Origin: RHLJ01 sp965601955 | Lineage (GTDB): Bacteria; Bacteroidota; Rhodothermia; Balneolales; Balneolaceae | Direction of reading: 5' to 3' | DNA length: 64,000 bases | NCBI GenBank assembly: GCA_965601955.1 | Contig: OZ271855.1 | Coordinates: 2,542,001-2,606,000 of the forward strand | Shown here: positions 1 to 8,826 of the stretch, piece after piece | How positions within the stretch are numbered: the stretch's first letter is position 1 | How the letters are laid out: every line of letters begins with the position of its first letter | The notes under the pieces: generated by a model | Database searches by the model: none | Told to the model about the DNA's origin: nothing | What the model saw: the letters and a program-made list of their open reading frames with translations, nothing else | Translations under genes and position numbers: made by a program

Positions 1-1530
1 CCATATGTATTAAAGGTAGATGGGGACTTCCAAAACTATGGACAATGGCATTCCAGAGGAGATGTTTATCTGAATAATAGCCCTTTAGGAGAGAAAAAAA
101 CCTTACAAGAAGTTGAGGAAAACAGGTACAGCTGGTACTCAAAAACTTCAGACGGGATAACCACTATCTACGCAAACTTTGGAGATTTTAACCCCAGAAA
201 AGAACTCATAGAAATCAATGTAAGAGAGCTCATCTTCTTTGCTACTGATACAGATGTTAACTACCTCACTATAAGTGGTTTAAGGTTTCTCCATGCCGCT
301 CCTAATTGGCAGGCCCCAAATACGGGTGATAATGATCCCAATCGATTACTGCAGGTTGGGGCAGTTGGCTCAAACATGGGTAAAGGATGGATTATTGAGA
401 ACTCAGAAATAGCTCACTCCAAAACCGCAGGTATCATGTTCGGTGAAAATGCCGGGCCAGAATCTTCTTTTGAAGACATCACACAGTTTGGAGATCATAT
501 CATTCGCAATAACTACATCCATAAAAACGGTCAGTATGGAATAGCAGGACAAAAAGGAATCTCCCGCAGTGAAATCTCAGGAAACCGAATTGAAAGTATT
601 AACTACCGAAATGAGTTTGGTGGATATGAACCTGCAGGTATCAAAATCTGGAATTCCTCTGACGTACTGATTGAACATAATGCTATTCAGCATGTGGTGG
701 CTAATCAAAGCAACCTATCACAGGCTTATTGCATCTGGATAGATTATGCCAACCAGGGAACAAGGATAACCCGAAATTTCTTAATGGCTCATAGACAAAC
801 AACTACTGCATTATTCCTGGAGGCTAATGTTGGCCCTACCCTGGTTGATAATAATGTAATCATCGATAAAGAAGAGGGTGCGATTATGGTTTACTCCGGG
901 GGCTCTATCTTCGCTCATAACCTGTTCGTTAACAGCAACTTTGATTTTAGAATCCAGGAATTTGATAATAATGGATCAGGCGCCCGCAGAGCATATACCC
1001 TCAAGCCCCATTCTACAGTAAGAACCAACATGGGAATCCCTGTTGAGATCGAATACAACCAGATGTATAACAATATTTTTCTGGGAGGAAACGGACCAAG
1101 GAATTTTGGACCTCATACCGGAACTGGTAACAAAATATCCCACAACCTATACGCCTATGGAGCTTCCCCTGGAGAAGGACATGAATTCCCGATTTTAAAA
1201 AAGGGAGGTTTTACACACAGCTTGAGATTCAATTCTGAAGCTGCCACAATTACAATTAGAATAGATTCTGCCTATTCAAACTTTGAAACCCCTACTGTAT
1301 CACCAGAACTGATAGGAGTAATCCCAAATGCAGGACAGAGCATTGCAGACGAATACAGCAATCCAATCAAAGTTAGCTGGGATTTTAACAAAAACCCAAG
1401 AAGAGATAGATTTCCGAGCATAGGTCCAATCGGTTATTTAGAGCCAGGAACCCATACGCTCACCATTAAAACTCCACTCAATCCTACTCCATCAAAAAGA
1501 CTTTATCGAAACTCCTTTAATAATGAGTAA
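1..1530 (+). CDS. Right-handed beta-helix repeat protein, 5' truncated by the window edge
   Basis: The reading frame is open from base 1, so the gene begins upstream; 509 codons are visible before the stop at 1528-1530. The middle part (bases 250-1100) is built of short Asn/Gly-rich turns such as IIRNNYIHKNGQYGI, VLIEHNAIQHV and PTLVDNNVIID. These are coils of a right-handed parallel beta-helix of the pectate-lyase/DUF1565 type, common in secreted polysaccharide-acting enzymes of Bacteroidota. The C-terminus looks like a small beta domain (GPIGYLEPGTHTLTIKT). No sorting domain is seen at the end. Substrate and activity cannot be read from the visible part. A Gfo/Idh/MocA oxidoreductase follows after 68 bp, a pairing often seen in sugar-catabolism loci. 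Confidence 0.8.
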   Translation, partial: PYVLKVDGDFQNYGQWHSRGDVYLNNSPLGEKKTLQEVEENRYSWYSKTSDGITTIYANFGDFNPRKELIEINVRELIFFATDTDVNYLTISGLRFLHAAPNWQAPNTGDNDPNRLLQVGAVGSNMGKGWIIENSEIAHSKTAGIMFGENAGPESSFEDITQFGDHIIRNNYIHKNGQYGIAGQKGISRSEISGNRIESINYRNEFGGYEPAGIKIWNSSDVLIEHNAIQHVVANQSNLSQAYCIWIDYANQGTRITRNFLMAHRQTTTALFLEANVGPTLVDNNVIIDKEEGAIMVYSGGSIFAHNLFVNSNFDFRIQEFDNNGSGARRAYTLKPHSTVRTNMGIPVEIEYNQMYNNIFLGGNGPRNFGPHTGTGNKISHNLYAYGASPGEGHEFPILKKGGFTHSLRFNSEAATITIRIDSAYSNFETPTVSPELIGVIPNAGQSIADEYSNPIKVSWDFNKNPRRDRFPSIGPIGYLEPGTHTLTIKTPLNPTPSKRLYRNSFNNE

Positions 1531-1598
1531 TTCCATTAAACAACTACTTTGAAATCCCCCCTCTTTTTTTCACATTCAAGGAATTAATTCCTTGCCAG

Positions 1599-2939
1599 AT
1601 GAAAAAAAATCCCACAAAGTTAGCCAAAAAAGATTTGTCTACTTCTTCTCTCTCCCGAAAAGAGTTTCTTAAAAAAACAGCCCTTGGGCTTTCCGCATTT
1701 AGTATAGTTCCTCGTTTTGTACTTGGAGGTACTGGTTATACAGCTCCTAGCGACAAAATTACTATCGGCTTTATTGGAAATGGGAAACAAGGAACCATAT
1801 TAGCCAATCCATTTATTGAAATTGGTGAGGCTCAAATTGTAGCAACCAATGATGTTGATGCCATTAAACGATTAAGGTTTAAAGAATGGATTGACCGGAG
1901 ATACACCGAACAAACTGGTTCAGGCTCATACAGCAGCTGTACTGTCCATGACGACTACCAGGAGATTATAGAAAGAGACGACATCGATGCAGTTATCGTT
2001 TGTACTCCTGATCACTGGCACGCTCACCCTTCGATAGCTGCATTGAATGCAGGAAAAGATGTGTACTGTGAAAAACCGCTGGCACACTCTGTCGAAGAAG
2101 GCCGGGCAATGGTTGAGGCCACCAGGAGAAATAATCGTGTATTCCAGACCGGAAGTATGCAACGTTCATGGGGTAATTTCAGAAAGGCATGTGAACTTGT
2201 TCGAAATGGATATATCGGTGATATAACGGAAGTAAAAGTTAATGTTGGAGGACCTCCTGTTCCTTATGACTTGCCTAAGCAGCCGTTACGAGATACCCTG
2301 GACTGGGATGGTTGGATAGGTCCGGCGTTTTATGAAGAATACAATGACATTCTTGCCCCTCCCTTCCCCTGGGATAACTACCCGATGTGGCGCAGATACA
2401 AAGAGTTTGGTGGCGGCGGAGTTACAGACTGGGGAGCCCATATGTTTGATATTGCTCAATGGGCCTTAGGTATGGATGACTCCGGGCCTGTTAAATTTAT
2501 CCCTCCTACTGTAAGAAATGCCCAAAGGGGGATGAAATTCATGTATGAAAATGGAATCGAAATGGTGCATGAGGATTTTGGAAGAGGAAATGCTATTCGG
2601 TTTATAGGAACAGAAGGAACCATCGATATAAGTCGCAGTTTTTTTGAACCTTCTGATGAAAAGCTGGTTGATCACGAAATCTCGGATTCTGAGATAAAAT
2701 TATATCGTACAGACAACTTTTATAGGGATTGGATAGATGCGATTAAAGCAAGATCAAAGCCTGTTGCAGATGTGGAAATTGGTCATCGAACAGCTACCAT
2801 CTGCAATATCACCAATATAGCCTATGAAATAAGAAGACCACTTAATTGGGACCCGGTTTCAGAACAATTTATCAATGATGACTATGCTAACTCAAGGCTG
2901 AAGAAAGAATATAGAAAAGGGTACGAACTTGGCACATGA
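1599..2939 (+). CDS. Gfo/Idh/MocA family oxidoreductase with a Tat-like leader
   Basis: A 446-residue NAD(P)-dependent sugar or sugar-derivative dehydrogenase candidate. Residues 20-45 (SRKEFLKKTALGLSAF) resemble a twin-arginine leader, but the pair is Arg-Lys rather than Arg-Arg, so export is likely and not certain. The Rossmann domain starts near residue 55 with IGFIGNGKQG (GxGxxG). The EKP motif follows at CEKPLAHSVEE, and the C-terminal domain carries the family's DWGAHMFDIAQW signature (Asp and His of the active site). Periplasmic members are abundant in Bacteroidota carbohydrate loci, and the upstream beta-helix protein fits this. The true substrate is unknown. The 3' end overlaps the next gene by 11 bp. 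Confidence 0.9.
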   Translation: MKKNPTKLAKKDLSTSSLSRKEFLKKTALGLSAFSIVPRFVLGGTGYTAPSDKITIGFIGNGKQGTILANPFIEIGEAQIVATNDVDAIKRLRFKEWIDRRYTEQTGSGSYSSCTVHDDYQEIIERDDIDAVIVCTPDHWHAHPSIAALNAGKDVYCEKPLAHSVEEGRAMVEATRRNNRVFQTGSMQRSWGNFRKACELVRNGYIGDITEVKVNVGGPPVPYDLPKQPLRDTLDWDGWIGPAFYEEYNDILAPPFPWDNYPMWRRYKEFGGGGVTDWGAHMFDIAQWALGMDDSGPVKFIPPTVRNAQRGMKFMYENGIEMVHEDFGRGNAIRFIGTEGTIDISRSFFEPSDEKLVDHEISDSEIKLYRTDNFYRDWIDAIKARSKPVADVEIGHRTATICNITNIAYEIRRPLNWDPVSEQFINDDYANSRLKKEYRKGYELGT

Positions 2940-3450
2940 TGCTGACTCACATATCAGTATTCCAAGGATTCGCCCAAGATTTAAGGTTCGTAGTAAAAAG
3001 CGTTCTGAAGAAATTGTAACCACAATTAGGAAACACCTAAAGAGCGAATCTCCAACTTGTGCCGGTAAGACGACCGCTCATTTTGCTACCATTTACCCCT
3101 TGGCAGAAGACCAACACTATTGGTCCCCTCAACTTACCATCACCATTGAAGAAGAGGAACATGGATCACTTGTGCGAGGTTTGTATGGTCCAAAACCTTC
3201 TGTTTGGACGATGTTCGTCTTTTTCTACTCATTCATTGGCTTTGCTATTCTCATCGTACTAATGATAGGCCTCTCCTTTCTAACACTCGATCAGCCAGCT
3301 ACCATACTTTGGCTCGTTCCGATATTGGTATTCATTTTTCTGAGCCTGTACCTGGTGGCTTATACCGGGCAGAAACTGGGACATAAACAAATGTCTGGAT
3401 TGCACCGATTTATAGAAAAGTGTTTGGAAAGGGAGATCACTCTATCATAA
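2929..3450 (+). CDS. Hypothetical protein with two membrane segments
   Basis: A 173-residue protein I do not recognise. It starts with TTG at 2929 behind an AAAAGG-like ribosome site at 2915-2920 and overlaps the oxidoreductase gene by 11 bp, so it is probably translationally coupled. Residues 1-95 are soluble and basic, then mixed. Two hydrophobic helices follow (about 96-120, beginning TMFVFFYSF, and 125-148, beginning ILWLVPILV), then a short basic tail. The layout resembles small membrane proteins of the DUF423/YcxB-like sort, but I see no diagnostic motif. Function is unknown. Confidence 0.65.
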   Translation: MAHDADSHISIPRIRPRFKVRSKKRSEEIVTTIRKHLKSESPTCAGKTTAHFATIYPLAEDQHYWSPQLTITIEEEEHGSLVRGLYGPKPSVWTMFVFFYSFIGFAILIVLMIGLSFLTLDQPATILWLVPILVFIFLSLYLVAYTGQKLGHKQMSGLHRFIEKCLEREITLS

Positions 3451-3513
3451 AATTCGAAGTTTTGAGTGGCAACTAAACACAAACTGCATGAAGATGTAGT
3501 GTGCCAATCATTG

Positions 3514-3567
3514 TTTTTCATTTGGTTATTAATTCAACCCACAATTAATAACCAATCAAATGAAAAA
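3514..3567 (+). promoter_or_regulatory. Hairpin sequestering the start codon of the subtilisin gene
   Basis: Bases 3514-3534 and 3543-3567 form a long inverted repeat. The inner stem pairs GTTATTAATT (3525-3534) with AATTAATAAC (3543-3552), with an 8-nt loop. The outer stem pairs TTTTTCATTTG (3514-3524) with CAAATGAAAAA (3557-3567). Only CAAT (3553-3556) bulges out. The ATG at 3560-3562 lies inside the outer stem. In RNA this would hide the start codon, so it may be a thermosensor-like or protein-controlled translational switch. As DNA it could instead be an operator. Confidence 0.7.
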
Positions 3568-4732
3568 AAGATACTTGGTCACTTATTCAAACAGAAGTAT
3601 AAACACCGATGAAGCAGTAAGTCTTTTAGGGGTGGGTCCCGGAATGATAAAAGAAGGCGTTTCCTTTATGGCAACCAACGAGACCATTGAAGAAGATGAC
3701 GCCATTCATTTTGAAAATATGGCAATAAGCTCTCTGAGTTTGGACGATGAAGAAGCATCTGAATTATTGGCAAGAGATGGGGTATTAGCTGTCGAAGAAG
3801 ACACAGAAATGAACATATTGGGATATAAGGTAGATGAAGAAACCGATGTAGCTATTGCAGCAAGCCCTAACCTTTGGAATATAGATATGGTAAAAGCCCC
3901 ACAAGCATGGGCCAATGGAATTACAGGTGCGGGAGTTAACCTGGCAATACTGGATACAGGAATAGCAGCTCACCCAGATTTAGTAATATCCGGAGGGATT
4001 TCTTTTGTACCCGGAGTTGTCAGTTATAATGATGGAAATGGCCACGGCACCCATTGCGCTGGTACAGCGGCCGGAAGAAACGGTATAAATAAGGTTTACG
4101 GTGTCGCCAAAGATTGTAATCTATATGCTGTTAAAGTTTTGAGTGATGCTGGTTCCGGTTATACCTCATGGATTATTGCAGGAATGGACTGGTGTGTTAA
4201 AAATGAAATTCAAGTTGCAAGCATGAGCTTAGGTGGTTCTCGTGCACCTTCAATTGCATATGCAAACGCTGTTAAAAACTGTGAAGATAATGGAGTTACC
4301 GTTGTTTGTGCTTCGGGTAATGGATTTCGAAGCTCATTCCCATGGGTTGGTTCTCCTGCTAACTCTTATATGCCTGGTGAGCCTAATGCAAGTCCAATTG
4401 CTGTCGGGGCTATTGATAGTAATAAAAAAATAGCGGCTTTCTCTTCAAGAGGAACTAATAGCGCAGATTGGAACCCTGTTACTGTTGTTGCACCCGGAGT
4501 TTCTATCTACTCTACATACCTTAATGGTAGTTATGCTACTTTAAATGGTACAAGTATGGCTTGTCCACACGTTGCAGGTCTGGTTGCACTTGTTTATCAA
4601 AGATTCCAAGGTACTACCCCAAATAGTGCTACCAATACAGTTTCAAATACAGCTGAAAATCTAGGGAGTTCTCCATTTCCAAATGATGCTTACGGTTATG
4701 GCTTAATTGACTGTGAAAAAGCAACACAATAA
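3560..4732 (+). CDS. Subtilisin-like S8 serine protease without signal peptide
   Basis: A 390-residue subtilase with the full triad: Asp132 in AILDTGI, His162 in NGHGTHCAGT, Ser332 in NGTSMACPHVAG, plus oxyanion Asn254 in ASGN. Residues 1-100 look like an I9-type propeptide ending VLAVEEDTEMNIL, the usual beta-strand before the cleavage region. There is no hydrophobic N-terminal segment: it begins MKKRYLVTYSN. It is therefore either cytoplasmic, as in intracellular subtilisins, or exported by a route I cannot see. There is no sorting domain. The start codon is buried in a leader hairpin (3514-3567), and the next gene encodes a free I9-like domain. Protease identity is firm; location and substrate are inference. 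Confidence 0.93.
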   Translation: MKKRYLVTYSNRSINTDEAVSLLGVGPGMIKEGVSFMATNETIEEDDAIHFENMAISSLSLDDEEASELLARDGVLAVEEDTEMNILGYKVDEETDVAIAASPNLWNIDMVKAPQAWANGITGAGVNLAILDTGIAAHPDLVISGGISFVPGVVSYNDGNGHGTHCAGTAAGRNGINKVYGVAKDCNLYAVKVLSDAGSGYTSWIIAGMDWCVKNEIQVASMSLGGSRAPSIAYANAVKNCEDNGVTVVCASGNGFRSSFPWVGSPANSYMPGEPNASPIAVGAIDSNKKIAAFSSRGTNSADWNPVTVVAPGVSIYSTYLNGSYATLNGTSMACPHVAGLVALVYQRFQGTTPNSATNTVSNTAENLGSSPFPNDAYGYGLIDCEKATQ

Positions 4733-4737
4733 TTATC

Positions 4738-4775
4738 TAATAGATGTTCCAATATGTACATTGGAACATCTATTT
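4738..4775 (+). promoter_or_regulatory. Perfect intercistronic hairpin between protease and inhibitor-like gene
   Basis: Bases 4739-4753 and 4760-4774 are exactly complementary (15 bp, for example ATGTTCCAA against TTGGAACAT) around a 6-nt loop. It starts 6 bp after the protease stop and ends 14 bp before the next ATG. It is followed by TTTAAATC, which is a poor U-tract for a terminator. It may be a processing or mRNA-stability element that sets the ratio of protease to downstream protein, or a weak terminator. Confidence 0.7.
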
Positions 4776-4788
4776 AAATCTCAATTCT

Positions 4789-5025
4789 ATGGCAAAATTA
4801 GAATCAAAACTGGTGGAAGATATTTCACGTGAACCCAATAAAAAATTCAACGTGATCATTGTAATTGATTCAAATACGACTTTTGAAGAATTGAATTTTA
4901 AAGACTATAAGAAGCTGATGGATAATATTGCTTATGTCAGTCTAACAGGGAAACAAATAAACAAAGCATCAAAAAATCCTAGAGTGCAATCTATTGAAGA
5001 AGACTCAGAGATGGGGATATTCTAA
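4789..5025 (+). CDS. Free-standing I9 propeptide-like protein, putative subtilisin inhibitor
   Basis: I choose the ATG at 4789 (78 residues) because the upstream ATG at 4744 lies inside the 4738-4775 hairpin and the extra residues have no domain character. The protein has the order of an I9 inhibitor/propeptide domain: strand FNVIIVIDSN, helix YKKLMDNIA, strand YVSLTGKQ, helix NKASKNP, and final strand RVQSIEEDSEMGIF. Its end (IEEDSEM) closely mirrors the end of the neighbouring protease's own propeptide (VEEDTEM). Stand-alone I9 domains are known as inhibitors and folding aids of subtilases. No signal peptide is seen, matching the leaderless protease. Assignment as cognate inhibitor is inference. 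Confidence 0.72.
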   Translation: MAKLESKLVEDISREPNKKFNVIIVIDSNTTFEELNFKDYKKLMDNIAYVSLTGKQINKASKNPRVQSIEEDSEMGIF

Positions 5026-5036
5026 AAATTGATCAA

Positions 5037-5993
5037 TCAAAAAACCTCTTTCGCAACTTCGTATACAGAGAGCGACTTTCCCATGGAGTAATAATGTAGC
5101 GTAGGCACTCCAAATTCAATCAACTCTTTAGATTGCTGGATAGCCCACTCTATCCCTACTTCCCGTGCTCCTTCATTGTCTTTGCACTTCTCTAGCTCAT
5201 TAGTAAGTGCTTCAGGAATATCGATGTGAAATAAGTCTGGAAGAAGTGTGATTTGTTTTAAAGTAGTTATAGGTTTGAGCCCTGGCACTATGGGGACTTC
5301 AATGCCTATATCCCTGCATGAATTCACAAAATCGAAATACTTTTGGTTATCGAAGAACATTTGGGTAACGATATAGTCTGCCCCTCCAGCCACTTTTTTC
5401 TTTAGGTACCGGAGATCCGTTTCCATATTCGGGGCATTGGTATGCTTCTCCGGATAACCTGCCACTCCAATACAGAAATTAGAAGGCTGAGCATTTTCAA
5501 TTTCATCATCCAGATACACCCCATTATTCATCTCTACAACCTGGCCCAATAACTCAGAAGCATAAGCATGACCATTTTCTTCAGGAATAAACTCCCTGTC
5601 TGGTTTCCTCACATCTCCCTGTAGTACCAGTACATTATCAATACCAAGAAAATTGAGATCAATTAATGCATTTTCTGTCTCTTCCCGGGTAAACCCTCCA
5701 CAAATGATGTGAGGTACTGCATCCACGTTATAATGGTTTTGTATAGCAGCACACATCCCTACTGTCCCGGGCCGCTTACGCACTGTTTTCCTTTCCAATA
5801 ACCCGTTTGAGTGCTTCTTATAAGAATATTCCTCTCGGTGATAGGTCACATCGATAAATGGAGGATTGAATTCCATTAATGGGTCGATGTGGTCGAATAA
5901 TGTGCGGATATTTTGCCCTTTTAAGGGAGGCAAAACCTCAAAAGTAAAAAGGGTGTCCCCATTTGCTTGATTGAAATAGTCGGTTACTTTCAT
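5037..5993 (-). CDS. metF: Methylenetetrahydrofolate reductase
   Basis: A 318-residue FAD enzyme that reduces 5,10-methylene-THF to 5-methyl-THF, the methyl donor for methionine synthase. Family landmarks are the N-terminal FEVLPP strand with its catalytic Glu, the DVTYHREE region, LQGDVRKPD, the IGVAGYPEKH motif, and GGADYIVTQMFFDNQKYFDF near the folate site. Length fits bacterial MetF. It lies downstream of the two metH genes in the same direction, separated by 148 bp that carry a dispersed repeat. It may be co-transcribed with metH under the S-box riboswitch, or have its own promoter in the gap. Confidence 0.96.
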   Translation of the reverse strand: MKVTDYFNQANGDTLFTFEVLPPLKGQNIRTLFDHIDPLMEFNPPFIDVTYHREEYSYKKHSNGLLERKTVRKRPGTVGMCAAIQNHYNVDAVPHIICGGFTREETENALIDLNFLGIDNVLVLQGDVRKPDREFIPEENGHAYASELLGQVVEMNNGVYLDDEIENAQPSNFCIGVAGYPEKHTNAPNMETDLRYLKKKVAGGADYIVTQMFFDNQKYFDFVNSCRDIGIEVPIVPGLKPITTLKQITLLPDLFHIDIPEALTNELEKCKDNEGAREVGIEWAIQQSKELIEFGVPTLHYYSMGKSLSVYEVAKEVF

Positions 5994-6017
5994 TTTTTGT
6001 AGATGATAATTTTATTC

Positions 6018-6128
6018 TGTCATTCTGAGCCCGCCTTCCGGAGCACACGTGCGGAGGACAGGCGAAAGCGAAGAATCAACACACTTATATATTTGCGACG
6101 ATCCTTCGCAAGTATGCTCAGGATGACC
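6018..6128. repeat. Dispersed intergenic palindromic repeat, family A
   Basis: The copy begins TGTCATTCTGAGC and ends CTCAGGATGACC, so the ends are imperfect inverted repeats. The interior carries GCGAAGAATC and GATCCTTCGC. Related copies lie at 16783-16858 (opposite orientation), 20577-20675, 22839-22929 and, in part, 47078-47103. It fills the gap between metF and metH. It has no coding capacity and looks like a REP/MITE-type element. Confidence 0.75.
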
Positions 6129-6141
6129 ATTAACTCGTTCT

Positions 6142-8826
6142 TCATTTATAGCTCAAATTTGGAGCAAGCCACTTCTCGGTTTCCTCTATGGTCTGCCCCT
6201 TCCTTTCTGAATAATTGATGATCTGATCCTGTTCTATTTTCCCCACTCCGAAATACCTTGACTGCGGATGAGAAAAATAGAAGCCGCTTACTGAACTGGC
6301 CGGATACATCGCAAAAGACTCTGTAAGCGAAATCCCTGTATTCTTCTCTACTTCCAACACATCAAATAGTGTTCGTTTTTCAGTATGGTCGGGGCAAGCA
6401 GGGTAACCCGGTGCAGGACGTATTCCCTGGTACTTTTCAGCAATTAACTCCTCGTTGTCAAAACCTTCATTTGGAGCGTAACCCCAAAACTCAGTTCGTA
6501 GCTTATAATGCATATATTCAGCATGAGCCTCAGCTAAACGGTCTGCCAGAGCTTTAATCATGATCGATTTGTAATCATCGTTTTCAGATTCATATTGCTG
6601 AATCAGTTTTTCTATCCCCAATCCAGAAGTCACTGCAAATAGGCCCATATAATCCGGCTTGCCAGTGTCCCATGGCGCTACATAATCAGCAAGAGATGAA
6701 TTAGGTTGATCCCCCCTTTTTTGAGTCTGCTGCCTTAAGAAATGAAATTTTGCCAACTGACTAGTTCGAGCTTCATCTTCAAAAAGTATGATATCACCTC
6801 CAAAACTATTCGCCGGAAATAATCCGATTACCGATTTAGCTTGAAGCAATTTCTTCGAAATCACCTCATCCAGCATTTCCTGGGCATCATTGAATAAATC
6901 TCTGGCTTGTTCCCCAACGTTTTTGTCATCCAGAATAGCCGGATATTTCCCAGTTAGCATCCATGTTCTAAAAAAGGGTGACCAGTCGATGAAGTTTTTT
7001 AGCTCATCGAGGTCAACATCTTCAAAAACCTTTTTCCCTATAAAAGCAGGTTTGTGGTATTCAGTGTTTTCCCAATCAATATCGGTTCTGTTAGAAACTG
7101 CAGTATTGTAGGGAAGTATCCTTTTTCTTGAGGTCCGCGCTGCATGCTCTTCCCTCATTTTTTCATATTCTTGCTTTATTGCACTGGAAACACGCTTCTT
7201 ATTGGAAGTACTAAGCAAGTCACTGCAAACAGTTACTGACCGGGAAGCATCTAATACATGCACTACCGCAGAATCGTAATTAGGGTCAATTTTAACTGCT
7301 GTATGAATTTTTGAGGTAGTCGCTCCGCCGATCAATAGAGGAGTTCTCATCTTCCTTCGCTGCATCTCCTTGGCTACTCCCACCATTTCATCCAGAGATG
7401 GAGTTATTAATCCACTTAATCCAATAATATCAGCTTGCTCTTTTTCTGCTTCATCAAGGATTTTATCGGTTGGAACCATTACTCCTAGGTCAACAATGTC
7501 AAAATTATTGCAGGCCAAAACTACTCCTACAATATTTTTTCCGATATCGTGTACATCCCCTTTTACTGTAGCTAACAGTACTTTTGCACGCTGAGCCTTA
7601 TCCTTATTTTTCTTCTTCTCTTCTTCCAAAAATGGGGTTAGATAAGCTACTGCCTGTTTCATAACCCGGGCACTCTTTACAACTTGAGGAAGAAACATTT
7701 TTCCAGAACCGAATAGATCTCCTACAATATTCATTCCATCCATCAATGGACCTTCTATCACTTCAAGGGGGCTTTCGATTTTCAACCGGGCTTCTTCCGT
7801 ATCACTTTCAATATGATCAGTGATTCCTTTTACCAGGGAATGGCTCAACCGATCTTCAACGGTACCCAACCGCCATTCTTCTGTTTCCTTTTCTTTCTTT
7901 TCCCCTGAACCTCGGTACTTTTCTGCTATTTCGAGAAGGCGCTCTGTAGCATCATCTCTCCTATCCAGAAGTACATCTTCAACGCGCTCTAAAAGTTCTT
8001 TCGGAATTTCATCATATACTTCTAACTGCGTGGGATTTACAATCCCCATATCCATCCCATGTTGGATACCATGATATAGAAACGCAGAATGCATCGCCTC
8101 TCGAACGGGGTTATTTCCTCTAAAGGAAAAAGAAACATTACTTACTCCCCCAATGATATGAGCACCGGGGAGATTCTCTCTGATCCATTTAGTTGCCAGG
8201 AAGAAATCTAAAGCGTTTCGTCGGTGTTCTTCCATCCCGGTTGCCACTGGAAAAATATTCGGATCAAGAATTATATCAGAAGGATCAAAGCCAACTTTTT
8301 CAACCAACAGGTGATAGGATCGTCCACAAATCTCCTTTCTTCGCTCAAAACTGTCGGCCTGCCCCTCCTCATCAAAAGCCATAGCGATTACCGCGGCTCC
8401 AAATCGCCTAATCACCTTAGCCCGATGAAGAAATTCTTCTTCTCCATCTTTAAGACTAATCGAATTTACAACCCCTTTTCCCTGGATACATTTCAATCCA
8501 GCTAAAATTACCTCCCACTTAGAGGAATCAATCATAACGGGAATACGGGCGATTTCAGGTTCTGAAGCTATCAGATTCAGGAAGGTGGTCATCTCCTGTG
8601 CACTATCAAGCATCCCTTCATCCATATTTACATCCAGGATTTGGGCCCCTCCCCGGACCTGATCTAAAGCCACTTCAAGAGCAGTCGTATAATCCTGGGC
8701 TTTAATAAGATTTAGGAAACGCTTTGACCCTGTTACGTTAGTACGTTCACCAACATTAACAAAGTTGGAATCCGGAGTAATAATCAGAGGCTCCAGCCCA
8801 CTAAGTGTAATTGGATTCGGCTTCAT
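6142..8826 (-). CDS. metH: Methionine synthase, folate/cobalamin/activation part (split MetH)
   Basis: An 894-residue protein covering the last three modules of cobalamin-dependent methionine synthase. The pterin-binding barrel opens with NFVNVGERTNVTGSKRF (about residues 20-290). The cap and B12 domain follow (about 330-560) with GDVHDIGKNI near residue 425, whose His is the lower cobalt ligand. The SAM-dependent reactivation domain (about 600-894) contains RPAPGYPACPDH. The homocysteine/zinc domain is absent and is supplied by the gene upstream, whose TGA overlaps this ATG by one base (TGATG). Split MetH is known in Bacteroidota. The intact activation domain implies normal reductive repair. 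The cell therefore needs B12 for this route. Confidence 0.97.
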   Translation of the reverse strand: MKPNPITLSGLEPLIITPDSNFVNVGERTNVTGSKRFLNLIKAQDYTTALEVALDQVRGGAQILDVNMDEGMLDSAQEMTTFLNLIASEPEIARIPVMIDSSKWEVILAGLKCIQGKGVVNSISLKDGEEEFLHRAKVIRRFGAAVIAMAFDEEGQADSFERRKEICGRSYHLLVEKVGFDPSDIILDPNIFPVATGMEEHRRNALDFFLATKWIRENLPGAHIIGGVSNVSFSFRGNNPVREAMHSAFLYHGIQHGMDMGIVNPTQLEVYDEIPKELLERVEDVLLDRRDDATERLLEIAEKYRGSGEKKEKETEEWRLGTVEDRLSHSLVKGITDHIESDTEEARLKIESPLEVIEGPLMDGMNIVGDLFGSGKMFLPQVVKSARVMKQAVAYLTPFLEEEKKKNKDKAQRAKVLLATVKGDVHDIGKNIVGVVLACNNFDIVDLGVMVPTDKILDEAEKEQADIIGLSGLITPSLDEMVGVAKEMQRRKMRTPLLIGGATTSKIHTAVKIDPNYDSAVVHVLDASRSVTVCSDLLSTSNKKRVSSAIKQEYEKMREEHAARTSRKRILPYNTAVSNRTDIDWENTEYHKPAFIGKKVFEDVDLDELKNFIDWSPFFRTWMLTGKYPAILDDKNVGEQARDLFNDAQEMLDEVISKKLLQAKSVIGLFPANSFGGDIILFEDEARTSQLAKFHFLRQQTQKRGDQPNSSLADYVAPWDTGKPDYMGLFAVTSGLGIEKLIQQYESENDDYKSIMIKALADRLAEAHAEYMHYKLRTEFWGYAPNEGFDNEELIAEKYQGIRPAPGYPACPDHTEKRTLFDVLEVEKNTGISLTESFAMYPASSVSGFYFSHPQSRYFGVGKIEQDQIINYSERKGQTIEETEKWLAPNLSYK

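Noticed and set aside
4744..4788. Upstream ATG for the I9-like protein
   Set aside because: These codons lie in a perfect hairpin and add no domain sequence; ATG 4789 fits the fold.
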